A DNA stretch of 64,000 nucleotides from Pseudomicrostroma phylloplanum (lineage: Eukaryota; Basidiomycota; Exobasidiomycetes; Microstromatales), in assembly GCA_039545275.1 (NCBI GenBank), contig BCHS01000010.1, positions 186,001 to 250,000 of the forward strand, given 5' to 3'. The notes below the pieces were generated by a model. That model had not been told where the DNA came from and did not search any database. It was given only the letters and a program-made list of their open reading frames with translations. The first letter of the stretch is position 1. Each line of letters begins with the position of its first letter. A program made the translations under genes and the position numbers. Shown in pieces: positions 1 to 11,200 of the stretch.

Positions 1-602
1 GCGCCCATCGGCCGAGGGCTGTACAGCTTAAAGCAGGAACAAAATGGTTCGGTCCCCTTGCTGGTAAGGAGAAGGGACGCTGCAAGTCAACTTCTGGATG
101 GATGGGCGCATTCGACTCCTCCCGTACAATCAATTTAATTCTTCCGGCAGCCCGAGTTCATCCGGATCGCAATCATTCCTTGTCCGCTCCTGCCTCAGCT
201 TCGGTCTGTGCCTCTGCCTCTGCCTCTGTTCGCGCCTCTACTTCTCCCTCAAGGCCCACTGGAATGCCAAGCTAGCAGAAGGTACATCCGCCGGAACTCC
301 GAGTATCAGTCCAAGTCTGCGAACGAGTTCCACTCGTGCAGCTCCTCCTCCCCCTCGGTTTTCTCCCGTCCTGTCATATCCTCTCCCGGTCTGTCCCGCG
401 GCACCTGCAGCCCGTAGACATCTTTCCCACGTCCTGATTCGATCATGCTTTGCCCAGCAGGGCAAGTCTCAGCTGACAGAGGCAGGAAGGACAGACTGAG
501 CAGAAGAAGCAGGCATGCAGGCACGCGGCCAGTAGATTGAAAGTAATGTATCTATCTGCAATGGCTCCTGCCTTGGCACATCTCGACATTTCCTGTCTGC
601 AT
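1..602. other. Left-edge stretch, no confident gene
   Basis: This stretch lies downstream of the RRP5 stop codon. Minus-strand frames show short runs with coding flavour: an acidic 46-codon stretch at about 443-306 starting ATG and ending in a stop, and a Glu/Ala-rich run behind a possible acceptor near 270. I cannot join them into a supported gene. It may be RRP5 3' UTR plus the end of a neighbour lying off the window. Confidence 0.3.
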
Positions 603-3600
603 TCAATCGTCGTCTTCTCCGTCCTCATCTTCGTCGTCCTGCTCAGCTCCCTCCTTGGCAGCATTCAACTCTTCCACGAATCTCCTCGCCCTAGCAAGCA
701 CTTCCGCCTCTCCCTTTGCATCTCCTTTCCTCTTCTCAAAGTCTAGCCATTTCTTCAGTATACTCTTGACCTTCTTTGTGCTCTGCTTCAAATTCAGCGC
801 GCGCTCAAAGAGAAGTCTTGCACCGGGAACATTGTCTCCTGCGTTGGAAGAGGCTTCTTGGTCGATGTATTGCCACCAGAGGTCGAGACGCTTGGGGTAG
901 CTGTCTACGAGTCCCTCGAAGATGGTTCTCCCTCGCTCTGCGTCTCCCATCTTGAACTCGCCCAAAGCAAAGGCAGCCATCGTCTTTACGTGCTTGCGCT
1001 TCTCTAGACTCTGCATGGCGCGAGGAAGAAGGGAGCGAGCCTCGTCGAAGCGCTTTTGGCGGAGGTAGAAGTGCTCGTAGCCGACCCAGACCTTGTGTGA
1101 GTAGCCAAACTTCTTGGCCGTGCGCTTCCACATCTCGGCAGCCTTGTCGATCTTGCCCGTCTGCTCGAGGATGGAGGCCAGACGCAGGTGGACCGTCTTG
1201 CCGTCGTTCATCTGACTGGCCTCTTTGAAGGTGCGCTCTAGGGACTCTTCGGAGCCGTAGGTGTTCTCCAGGTTGAGCAGGGCGATCCAGACATTGAGCT
1301 TCTCCGTCTCCTCTCGATAGTTGATGACCTTGAGCGCCCGTCGAGCCACTTCGCGGGCTTGCTCCACCTCAGAGAGTTGCAGCTGGAAGGACATGAACTG
1401 GATCCAGAGGTAGGACGAGTTGGGCGAGCTGAGTAGCATACGCTCAAAGTCTGCAGAGGACTCGGGAGCTTTGTTGGCTAAGCTGCCCGTGAGGTCCTCT
1501 TCGATGGCGCGGTTGTGGCCGCGCCTGGCCTTGGGAGCGGCTTTGTTCTGCGCTCGCTTGGCTGCCTTGACATCGTCCTCATCATCGCTGTCGCTGTCGC
1601 TGTCGGAGGCGGAGTCTTGAGCAGCTCCGTCGTCTTCAGGGACTGACCAGCTGAAGCCACCGCCGAGCTCAAGGGCCGGCAGAGCTGAAGGAGCGCCAGT
1701 TGTCTTCTTGTGAGTTGAGGAGTCGGCCTGTCCCGTCTCGACGTCCTCGTCGTCACTGTCCTCACTCTCGTCGCTCTCTTCATCATCGTCCCCGTCTCCC
1801 AACTCAAGGAGGTCGCCGTCTGAGTCGTCGTCGGAGTCGCCATTCAGAAGAGCTTCGGCATCGACCTCGATATCGCTGTCATCCTCAGCTTCCGAATCTT
1901 CGTCCTCTTCATCCTCGTCTTCGTCTTCATCTTCACTGGCGCCCATCACCTCGTCAATCTCATCCGGATCTTGCGTCTCGTCTGCCTCTTGCTCATCCTC
2001 TTCGCTTCCTTCGCCGTCCTCGTCAAAGTCCTCGGCAGTAAAGTACGAAGGCTTCAGGCCAAAGTTGACCTTCTTCTTCTCGGGGAAAACGTCCAGCACG
2101 ACGGCCTTGACCCGATCTCCCACACCGAATGCCTTGGTGGGGTCCGACCCAGCAGCAGCAGCGTTATCGCTCAATTGACTTTTGTGAGCCAGTCCACTGA
2201 TCTGACTGCCCTCGATCTGCACAAAGACTCCGTACTCCTGAACGGCTCGGACGAAGCCGTTGACCTTCATGCCCTTCTTGAGGTCCTGCAGACGAAGCTG
2301 CCCAGCCTCTTTCTTGAGCTTCTCGGCCTCCTTGGCTTCGGCCTTCTCAGCAGTCCGATCGGCTTTGCTCTTCTTTGAGGAGCCAGGCACAGTCTTGAGC
2401 GAGAACTCGACCTTGGAGTGACCTGCATCGACAGACGTCACGGTACCGCTGACGAGCTGACCGACCTTGAAGCGACTCTGCCACTCCTTGACGAAGTCGT
2501 CGAAGAGCTCAGAGATGAGGACTCGAGCGGTAACGTTGCGGCCGAGATCGACAAAGAGGCCGGCGCTGGACATGGTCTTGACAAAGCCGCGTCGCTTCTC
2601 GCCCACCTGAAGGTCCGAGGCACGATCCACTTCGGCGTCCTTGACGACGACGCTGCTGTCTTTCACCAGACGAGAAGGTCGGACGATGACGTCTGCTCGC
2701 TTGCCTGAGTTCTTCAGTCGGAGGAGGTAAACTTGAACAGTCTCGTCAGCTGCGGGCAGAATAGCCTGGTCGAAGTCATCGGCCGCATCAGTCAGATGAA
2801 GGCGACCACGGCATCCTCCGGCCAAGGTAACCACAGCCACATTTGGCTCTGCCGAGTGTGCAGCAATCGTGCCCGTCTGCAATGACCCGATGTACAGCGG
2901 CTCAGCAATGCCAGAAGCGACCTTGCGAGCCTGCTGCAATCGAGCATCTCCAACGATGACAAAGCCACGCTCAGCGTGCTTGTCGACAATGATGAGGTTG
3001 TCCAGCGTCTCTCCTTCTTGCAGCTGCTCGCGAAGAGCATCGACAGTCTGCTCTCTCCGCTTAGCGAGGATATTGAGCGACAGGAGACCTCGAACTTTGC
3101 TCGGCTGCAACTCGAGGACAGCAACATCCTCACGTACAGCTGCAACGGTACCTGTCACCTTCTCTCCGAGCTGGACGCCTGAGACGTCCAGCTTGGCCAG
3201 ATAGCTGGGGCTAGCCTGCTTAACCGAGGCGAGCAGCTTGTTGCCCTCGTAGTCAACATGCGTCAAACGCACTGTGACCACCTTGCCTTCGTAGAAGTGT
3301 GACTGCAGAGTAGGGGCAGAAGGACCCAGAGGAGCTTCTGTGGCCTCCGATGTAGAGACAAAGGCTCGCAGACCACCGAAGAGGTCTACGATGAGACCCC
3401 TGTTCTCAACAAACTTCGAGACTGTGGCCTGAGTAACGACACCGACTCGGGCATCCTGGATGGAAGAGATGATGGGCAGATTGCTAGCCACCAACGACTT
3501 CTTCAACGTCAGAACGATACGGTTGCGAGCTGGATCGACGCTCAGGACACGAGCCTTGACGGTAGCTCCGGGCTTGTACTTCTTCTCTGGCTTCTTCAGC

Positions 3601-5599
3601 GGTACGTCTGCAAAGTGCAGAGGGAAGACGACACCGGGGAAGGCGCCACCGAGATCGAGGAAGATGGCAGAGCCGTTGGGTCCGATGCGGGTAACAGTGG
3701 CCCGCACACTTGAGCCTACCTCTACCTCGCTTACTCGCATGAAGACCTTCTCCAATGTACTCTTCTGGAAGCTGAGGAGGAGTAGACGGTCTGTGGGCGC
3801 ATGGCCAACCACCCTAGCGGAATGTGTGGTTCCCAAGGCGAAGGGCCCTGACCTCGAAGGAAGCTTGACGACGTGATCATCTGACACGCGAGAGATGTGA
3901 GTGAACCCTTGTATGTTTGCAGAGGTGACTGAGCATGTGAGACCCCACTCAGAATCCGTGTGGGTTACCTTGGCCTCTACCTTGGCTCCGATCGGATAGG
4001 CATCCGACAAGGCTTGCAGAGCCTTGTCGCCGGCGTTAGGGGGCGAAAGAGAGATGATGTGAGGTGCGGCGCTCAGAGCTACAGCTCGCGGCCCAGCCTC
4101 TTCCTCTCCGGAGTTGCCGACGAGGCCTCCCATCTCGTTTTTGCGCGACTCCCAGAGGATTCTGGCTTTGATCTTACTGCCGACCTTGTACACCTCGTGC
4201 ATCTCTTTGCCCGCCGGCAGAGGAGCGGGCAAGTGAAAGCTGTCGATGGTAGCATCGAACATGCCCCACAGCTTGGCGTTGAGCCCAGTGGGGAGTGCTG
4301 CAGTGATAAGCGCTGTCAGTTGGCAGCCTGGCACAAGGGCGCTAGCGGAAGGGGCGTCCTGAGGTCCCAGAATGGCAGATGCAGCAGCTGACGCCTTGAG
4401 GGAAGCAGTGAAAGACTTGCCTTGAGAGGCGAGGGAAGTTATAGCGGCATCGACGACTTGGCCGGGGTAGAATGAAGTACTCTCGACATTCTGGAAGGGT
4501 GCAAAGCCTGAGATACCGTCCAGGCCTACGTCCAGCAAGAATCCGTGGTCCTCCTTGCTCTTGATTGCGGCCGAAATGACGAAGCCTACAGCGAGATCAT
4601 CGGCGCCCACTCCGTCATTGACGGCCTCTGGAGCGAGCGTCAGCTCCACACGTCTCGACTCCTTGTCGAACTCGTGAGCTTCTTGAGCGGACGAAGGGCC
4701 TTTGCGTGGGCCAGAAGAGTTGACAGATACCACGGCGGCTCGGACCCACTGTCCAACCTTGTAGCAGTCGGATAGCTCTGGCAGACCAGATGCGAGCTTG
4801 GCAGTGGTCGTCTTTGCCTTCTTCTGGCTGCCGCTCACCGAGTCGGAATCACCGTCCTCGTCGTCCGTATCGTCTTCTGCTTCATCATCCGAGTCCTGCT
4901 CGGCTGCCTCGTGCAGCTTTTGTGTGAACAGGGGGCTGATGGAGGTAATGGGGATATGACCAACGAGCTGATTGGGCAAAGAGACGACAAGGGCAAGAGG
5001 ATGCACTGCGACCACTGAGCATAGCAGACGAGTGCCCGTTGCGAGACGCTTTGAGTGGGAAGCGAGAGGGAGAGGAAGAGAGTGGGTCAGAGTCAGACAG
5101 CCTGCTGAACCAGCTGTACGCAGAACACTAATCTGCTCACCTTGTAGTTGAGATGCTCAATGCGAATATGATCCTTCTGATGCCTGGGCTTTGCAGTGGT
5201 ATCCTCGGCTTCTCTGGGCGTGAAGCTCTTCTTCTTCTTGGCATTCTGCTTATCCCGGCCGAGCTTTTTCCTCTCCTCTCTCCTCTTCTTCTCGTCCTCT
5301 GGGTTCAATGTCTTCTTCGAAGTAGACCCTTCAGCAAAGAGCTCTCCGTCACCTCTCCTGGATGAGGCCATCTCAGACCGAACCTCGCGCAGAGTAGAGG
5401 CATGCTCAAATGGGGTGAGGCCCGATCCGCCTCCTCTTGGAAAGTCGACTTGGGAGTCTACTAGTGCGGAAGGAGGCGCAGGTGCGAAGCTCTCGGCAGG
5501 TCGAGGCTTCTTGATAGAAGAAGCGGCTGCTGAGGCAGAGGCCGATGGCTTGCCAGCCGCAGTGGCTTGCGAAGGTGCCTTCCTCTTCAGGCCAGGCAT
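603..5599 (-). CDS. RRP5: rRNA biogenesis protein RRP5 (S1 and HAT/TPR repeats)
   Basis: Two exons, 5599-5141 and 5048-603, are split by a 92-bp GT-AG intron and give about 1634 aa. The N-terminus is basic and disordered. Many S1-type RNA-binding repeats follow (I can pick out at least seven, for example around the motif GFLLDVGLDGISGF), then long Asp/Glu/Ser tracts, then a C-terminal block of HAT/TPR-like helical repeats with typical spacing (LWIQFMSFQL, VWVGYEHFYL, LWWQYIDQEA). This order and size match yeast Rrp5 and human PDCD11, nucleolar proteins needed for both 18S and 5.8S rRNA maturation. The joined frame across the splice site reads smoothly into the first S1 region. It is transcribed divergently from BUD22, another pre-ribosome factor, with 280 bp between start codons. 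Confidence 0.95.
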
Positions 5600-5705
5600 G
5601 ATTGGTTGGGTGATGGTGAAGGTGGTGATGGCAGTCGTGGAGAAGGAAGAGGTGGTGGTGGTGGTGGTGTCCGTGTGTGTGCCTCTGTGCCTTGACTTCT
5701 CCGCT

Positions 5706-5716
5706 CAAATTTTTCC
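5706..5716 (-). promoter_or_regulatory. RRPE-like element in the RRP5/BUD22 divergent promoter
   Basis: The minus strand reads GGAAAAATTTG here, close to the yeast rRNA-processing element (core GAAAAATTTT). It sits about 107 bp upstream of the RRP5 ATG and 164-174 bp upstream of the BUD22 ATG. The same 10-mer recurs upstream of UTP17 at 18130. The match is by eye and its function is inferred. Confidence 0.4.
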
Positions 5717-5879
5717 CCGGGTGCTCCGCCTGCGCCTCTCTGCCTTTGAGATTTTTTGGTCTCTTTCCGCTCGGCAGCCAAGATGAACCAGGCTCACGTC
5801 CACCTCGCACGCCTCTCCGCCGTACCGCACCCCGCACCCCCCTTGCGATTGAAGCCTGTCTGTAATTGCAGCCGGTACG

Positions 5880-8160
5880 ATGCCAACGAAGATCACAAAC
5901 GGCAGCAAAGGAAAAGCTGCAGGACATACTGGCAAGATGACCGCTCAGAAGGGAAGCACAGCCGCAGCGAAAGCAGCTCCTTCATCGTCGGCGTCGTCGG
6001 CATCGTCTTCTTCCTCATCTTCAGCGTCTTCGTCCTCTTCCTCAGATACTTCATCCGACGAGGAAGATCTGAAGGATGGTGTACCACCATTGGCGACAGG
6101 CAAGTCTGACAAGGCAAAGGGAAAGCAGAAAGAAAGCTCGACTGACGATGAGGACGACAGCGACAGTGATGGTTCCAAGCAAGAGGAGGACAGCGAAGAT
6201 GAAGGGCCCACCATTGATCTTGACAAGATCCGCAAGCGAATGGTACGTGCCAGCGAGAAGCGATCAGCAACGCCTACCCCAATGTATAGCTGACCCGTTT
6301 GCACCTTGTCCCCAACTGTGCTCCTCTTCCAGCATCATGCCCTTCGACACCTCTCCTCCGCCAGCAAGCGTGCTCGCCAATTCGAGGTACAACGCCTAGT
6401 CAAGCGCATCAAGTCCGCTCCAGCGGCAGAGAAGAGCTCCCTCGAGGCGCAGCTCCTGATATTCAAGTCCATAGACCTTCAAAGGATCGCAGCCACTTGT
6501 CTCTTGGGCAAGTTGGGCAAAGCCAAGCTCCTGCCGAGGGGTGCTACTTCGAAAGATTTCAAGACGGCCGGAGCTCACAGTGAGCAAAAGGGCGTAGACA
6601 CCTTTCCCCTGCTGGCGGGCGTATGGTCTGAAGAAGGGCTGAGACAAGTCTGGACGGATGTGGGCTCACATGCCGACATTGCAAGTGATGCAGAGAAGGT
6701 CAAGGCGAAGCTGCTGAGTAGCAAGTCGCTTGCAGAGGAGTCGAGCCAGATGGTAGAGACGCTGGGCAGACTGGCGGGTAGAGTGAAGCCTAAAGCCGCT
6801 GCCGAGACTCCGGCGTCCGAAGACAAGAAAGGAGAACAGAAGGCTCAAAAGGCAACGACAGCTACAAAAGCTCCCAAGGAAGACGACGAGCGGATATGGT
6901 CCGGGTCGGAAGGCGAAGAGGATGAAGACGAAGACGAAGATCAGCTTGGAGCTAGCAGTGAAGCCGAAAGCGATCAAGAAGATCTCGACGAGGAGGCCAT
7001 TCAAGCACGCGTGGCCGCGCTGGGTGACCTTGATAAGTGGGACGCCCTAGTCGGTGCTGGTAGCAGCGATGAAGAGGACGAAGAAAGTGACAGCAATGCA
7101 GACGTCGTGAGTCAAGAAGAGCAGGCGCCCATCAGCAAGAGAAAGCGCTCTCTGTCTCCTCGTGACTCGAAGCCCGTCAAGAAGACTGCGAAGAAGAGTG
7201 ACGCGAAGAGCCGCTCGAAGCTCCCAGTAGCCTCGAGCGACGAAGACAGTGAAAACGAAGCGGAGGTTCCCTCAAGTGATGGAGATGGTTCGGATAGCGA
7301 CGCCAGCGACTACTCCTCCGAAGGGTCCAGTGCCTCTTCCTCGTCCTCTCGCAACCTCCCTTCCCTCTCACACGGTTTCCTCGCCCACTCTCGCCGTCGT
7401 CGCGTCGACGATGACTTCAGCGGCAGCGAAGGATCTGACGATGACGACTATGAGGGTGAGATTGAGGAGAACCCAGAGGACAAGGCGAGCAAGGCAAAAG
7501 GCGTCAAGTCTGCCAAGGAACGGAAGAACAGGCTGGGTCAGCGTGCGAGGAAGGCGTGAGTAGACCATATGCCTGACGCACGGTGAATCAAGACTTAAGA
7601 CTTACTGACCGACCTCTGTCTCTCCTTCGCTTCACAGTCTCTGGGAGAAGAAGTTCGGCCGCAACGCCAACCACATCAAGATTCTCGAAAAGGAGTCTTC
7701 AAAGAAGCGGTCCGCCGAACAGGGCTCGGATAGCAACGGCAAGCCAGCCTACAAGCCTCTGCGGAGAGGCAGAGACGGGAAGGTCATTCCGGAGTTTGAG
7801 GCACCAAAGCAGACGGACGCTGGATGGAAGAAGTTCCCCGTCGCTACGACTGCATCGGAACCTGCTGCTGCACCAACGCCTACAGCTGACCGGGGTTCTG
7901 CTGCTCCTCCTGCGGGCAGAGGCGGAAAGCCTCCAGCGAGGGGAAGCGATCGCCGTCCGCCGCCCAGCAGCACTGCTCCTCGTGGTGGCTACAGCGGCGG
8001 TGCTCCACCTGTGAGGTTCCAGACGCAAGAGAAGCAGCAGCAGGAGCAGGAGATGCACCCGAGCTGGCTGGCCAAGCAGAAGCAAAAGGAGAGGGAAGAT
8101 CTCATTGCTCGATCATTGGCTGGTGGAGCTGGTGCGGGCAAGAAGGTGACATTCGATTGA
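5880..8160 (+). CDS. BUD22: BUD22/SRFBP1-family 40S ribosome biogenesis factor
   Basis: Three exons (5880-6242, 6333-7555, 7638-8160) with introns of 90 and 82 bp encode about 702 aa. After a Ser-rich, acidic N-terminus the conserved BUD22 helical region follows: an H-H-x-x-R start, then ARQFEVQRLVKRIK. Long Asp/Glu/Ser tracts occupy the middle. The C-terminus carries the family hallmarks GQRARKALWEKKFG (spanning the second splice junction), HPSWLAKQKQKE and the terminal KKVTFD. Yeast Bud22 is a nucleolar protein required for 18S rRNA processing and 40S assembly. The start was chosen as the first ATG that keeps the exon 1 frame open to a good GTACGT donor. The gene is divergent from RRP5 and convergent with SEC3, whose stop lies 118 bp away. 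Confidence 0.9.
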
Positions 8161-8178
8161 ATGATTGATTGAATGATT
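8155..8178 (+). repeat. Tandem 12-mer at the BUD22 stop codon
   Basis: The unit GATTGAATGATT occurs twice in direct succession and contains the BUD22 TGA stop. It is AT-rich in an otherwise GC-rich region. It begins the short 118-bp convergent gap to SEC3, so it probably lies in the 3' UTR. Confidence 0.7.
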
Positions 8179-8278
8179 GTTTGTTGGGCCAAACCTTGTT
8201 TCTCATTGCACAGAGCGGAAATCATATACACAGTGCGCTGCTTTCATGCTCGTCTCGTCTCGACTCGTCTCGACTTCT

Positions 8279-11200
8279 TCATCTGGCAAAGAGCCTCACC
8301 ACCTCGTCCACCTTGACCTCCAACCCAACTCCAGCACCCTTGTAGCACTCGTCCTGAATACGAATCGTCCTCTCAATCTCCCTGACAAAGTCGTGTTCGC
8401 ATCGCCTCCACACTTTACCCACGACGGCCCTCCGCTCCTCTTCCTCTGCCGCAGGTCCCGTAGCCAATTCACCCAACTCGCCGCCGCGCGAAGAAGCAGA
8501 GCCCGAAGCAAGTGTGAAGTTTTCATTTTCATCTTCATTGAAGTGCTTGAGCACGCGCTTCCAGAGTGCCTCTACCTGTTTCCGGAGGTCCTTTATGCCG
8601 TGCTCCTTTGCCAGCTTGCGGAAGGAGGACTTGGAGTAGGCATTGTGCAATGAGACTTCATTGGGTGGGGTGGAGCGGAGTAGAGCGTCGATCCCGTCTC
8701 CGAAGTCCATCATCTTGCCTAGGGGTCTACGAAGGACAAAGTGGATGTAATGACTTAGACTGTCCTCGTAGACCTTTTCGGCGCGGGAGACGAGAGCGCG
8801 CAGGGAGGGAGCTCGATAGAGGAGCTTGCTCGATTCTTGGATCAGGTGGTGCATGTTCTCGATGAGAAGGACCTGGTGGTTCATTGCGCCCTTGTCCTCG
8901 TCTTGCCCTCCCGTGGCAGTCGTCGTCTCGACCTTCAGGGACAGGAGAGTGTCGATGATAGTGTTCTCCATTCGGGCGTAGAAGCCGTCCACAATGGAGC
9001 GCACATTGAGATGCTGCGCGTTCGCAAGCTGACTCTCGATGCGGTCCACAAAGTGAGGAGCGATCCTGACAGCAGCGGTAAGGCCTCCTCTGCCTGAGCG
9101 CTTGCCTCTGAAGGTAGGGGCGGAGAAGGTCGGCTGCTTCGATGCAGAGACCACCACGGCTCTCAGCTGATCGGCAAAGAAGCGTTCCAGAATGGCAGTG
9201 GCCTTTCCTTGCAGCTTGTTGAGCGTCTTTAGGACAAAGTCGTTGCCAGAGTGCTCCGCTTCCATCAGGGCGGCATCCAGAGCAGCAACGACTCCAACCA
9301 TCTGGAAGCGATCCTTCCTCTCGACTTCTTCGAGGAAGCCGTTTATCTCTGTCACGAGAAAGCCAAAGACCAGATCCATCGCCCCCTTCATCTCCCTGAG
9401 CCCGCCTCTTCGCTCCTTCGAGTCCTCCCCGAAGAGCGCTGCAGCGCGCTTGCGGAAGTAGGTCTCCAGGTCCATGTAGTCGGCGAAGGTTAAACCATTC
9501 AAGTTGAGATGCAGGAAGTCGGAGAGGAAGAGGGTCTCTTGAATGAGCAGAGGAACGATGGTGAAGAGCAGGTGCCCGAAGGCTTCCGCTCCAGCCACTT
9601 CGCCATCTCCACCGCCACCTCTGCCCTTCTTGGTGGCAGCGGGACCACCCAGCCGCCTGACTGTCGTCGCTCGGCTCAAAGCGGTCACGCCGCCCAAGCC
9701 GCCTACTTGGACGTCTTGAACGAAGGACGCGTGCGCATCCTCATCTTCGCTGGCTTTCCTCACAAGCATCTTCCACACTGCTGCCAGTCTGCTGCACTCG
9801 GCATTGTACCGCTCGGCAGCGCTTGTGAGGTATGCGGCTGAGATGCGCTCGAATGTTCTGGGCTCGACTTCTTTCAGGTACAGCATCAAACCACAGTACC
9901 CACTGAGTGCCTGCTCGACGACCTCGTGTGAAGTAAGCCTCGGATGCGGAGGCTGGAGCATTGCCTTCCTCGATGGGTCGCTCAGTAGTACTGTAGTGAG
10001 CTCGGTGAAGACAGTCTGCAAATGCGAGAGAGACTTGACACCGAACGCATTGGAGATCGACGAGTACTCATCGAGCCTCTCTGTGGTAGCAGCCATGCCA
10101 CCACCAGAGCCGTTGCCATTGACGCCATTTGTGCCATTATTCTCCTCCATCTGGCTGGTCTTGGCCTGCAGGATGGCCTTGTAGAGACTAGCAGCGGCTG
10201 CCTCCTTGCCCTCGATGGCGCCATCCAGATGGTACGTCCCATCAAGCAAAGCCGCGACCTCATCCTGCGGCACATTGACCGTCTGCCGTAGCTGCTCAAT
10301 CTCCCTCTCCAATGCTCGCCAGTTGGAGTTCATGACCTGCAGACCACGATTCTGGCCCTCGATGAAGTTGATGTCCTCCGCCCTCGAATTGAGAGACATC
10401 TTGAAGGAGGCGACGAGCGAGTCGATGCTGTCCAGCTGGGCTAGAGCTGCGTCGACGTGATTCAGCACAGAGGCCAGACGATCATCTCCAGTGAGGATCG
10501 AGTGGATATTGGCGGAGTCAAGAGCTTCCAACTCGGACAAAAGGTTGGCCTCGATGACATCGGCTGTTCCCTGGCCCTTTTTGCTGAGCGCTCCGCTGTA
10601 AGCACTGCCACTGCCGAGTCCCATGGCGGCTAAGCCCACTCTGCCGGAGTCTTTGTTGACCGCTCGGAAGTCAATGCCCTCCAGCAGCTCTTCGACGTTG
10701 ACGAGAGTCGCATCATCCTCATCTGACTCGCCCTCTTCATTCGCGCCGCTCCCGTTAGCTTGGCGTTCGTGGGCATTCCCTTGCCGTTTGGTAGCTTTGC
10801 GGGCAAGGCTTTTGCTTGGTTTGAGGGTTTTTTTCCTCGACATGGGCGTCACTTGAAGATAAGACTTGTTCATACCATCTTCTCCCGTGGTGCCGCCGTA
10901 CGGATCGTCGTTGTTGGCAAGGTCTCCTCCAGTCTCCTCTGCCAGCTCTTCTTCCTCCTCCTCTTCCTCGTCCTCATCTCCAATGCTCTTCAGCCCAGTA
11001 CCGGCCAGTAGCATCTTCTCGTAGGCTTTGCCTCCCCGAGCGATTGGCTCTACAGCTGAGAGACGCGCTCGAGCGTTGTTCGTCGGGGCAATCGAGAGTC
11101 TACGATCCAGCGTCGGCTTGGAGGGTGAAACATATGCAGACTGAGACTCTGCCATGCTACTCGTCACGGGCGGAGCAGAGGCCGGTGGCAGCACACGGGG

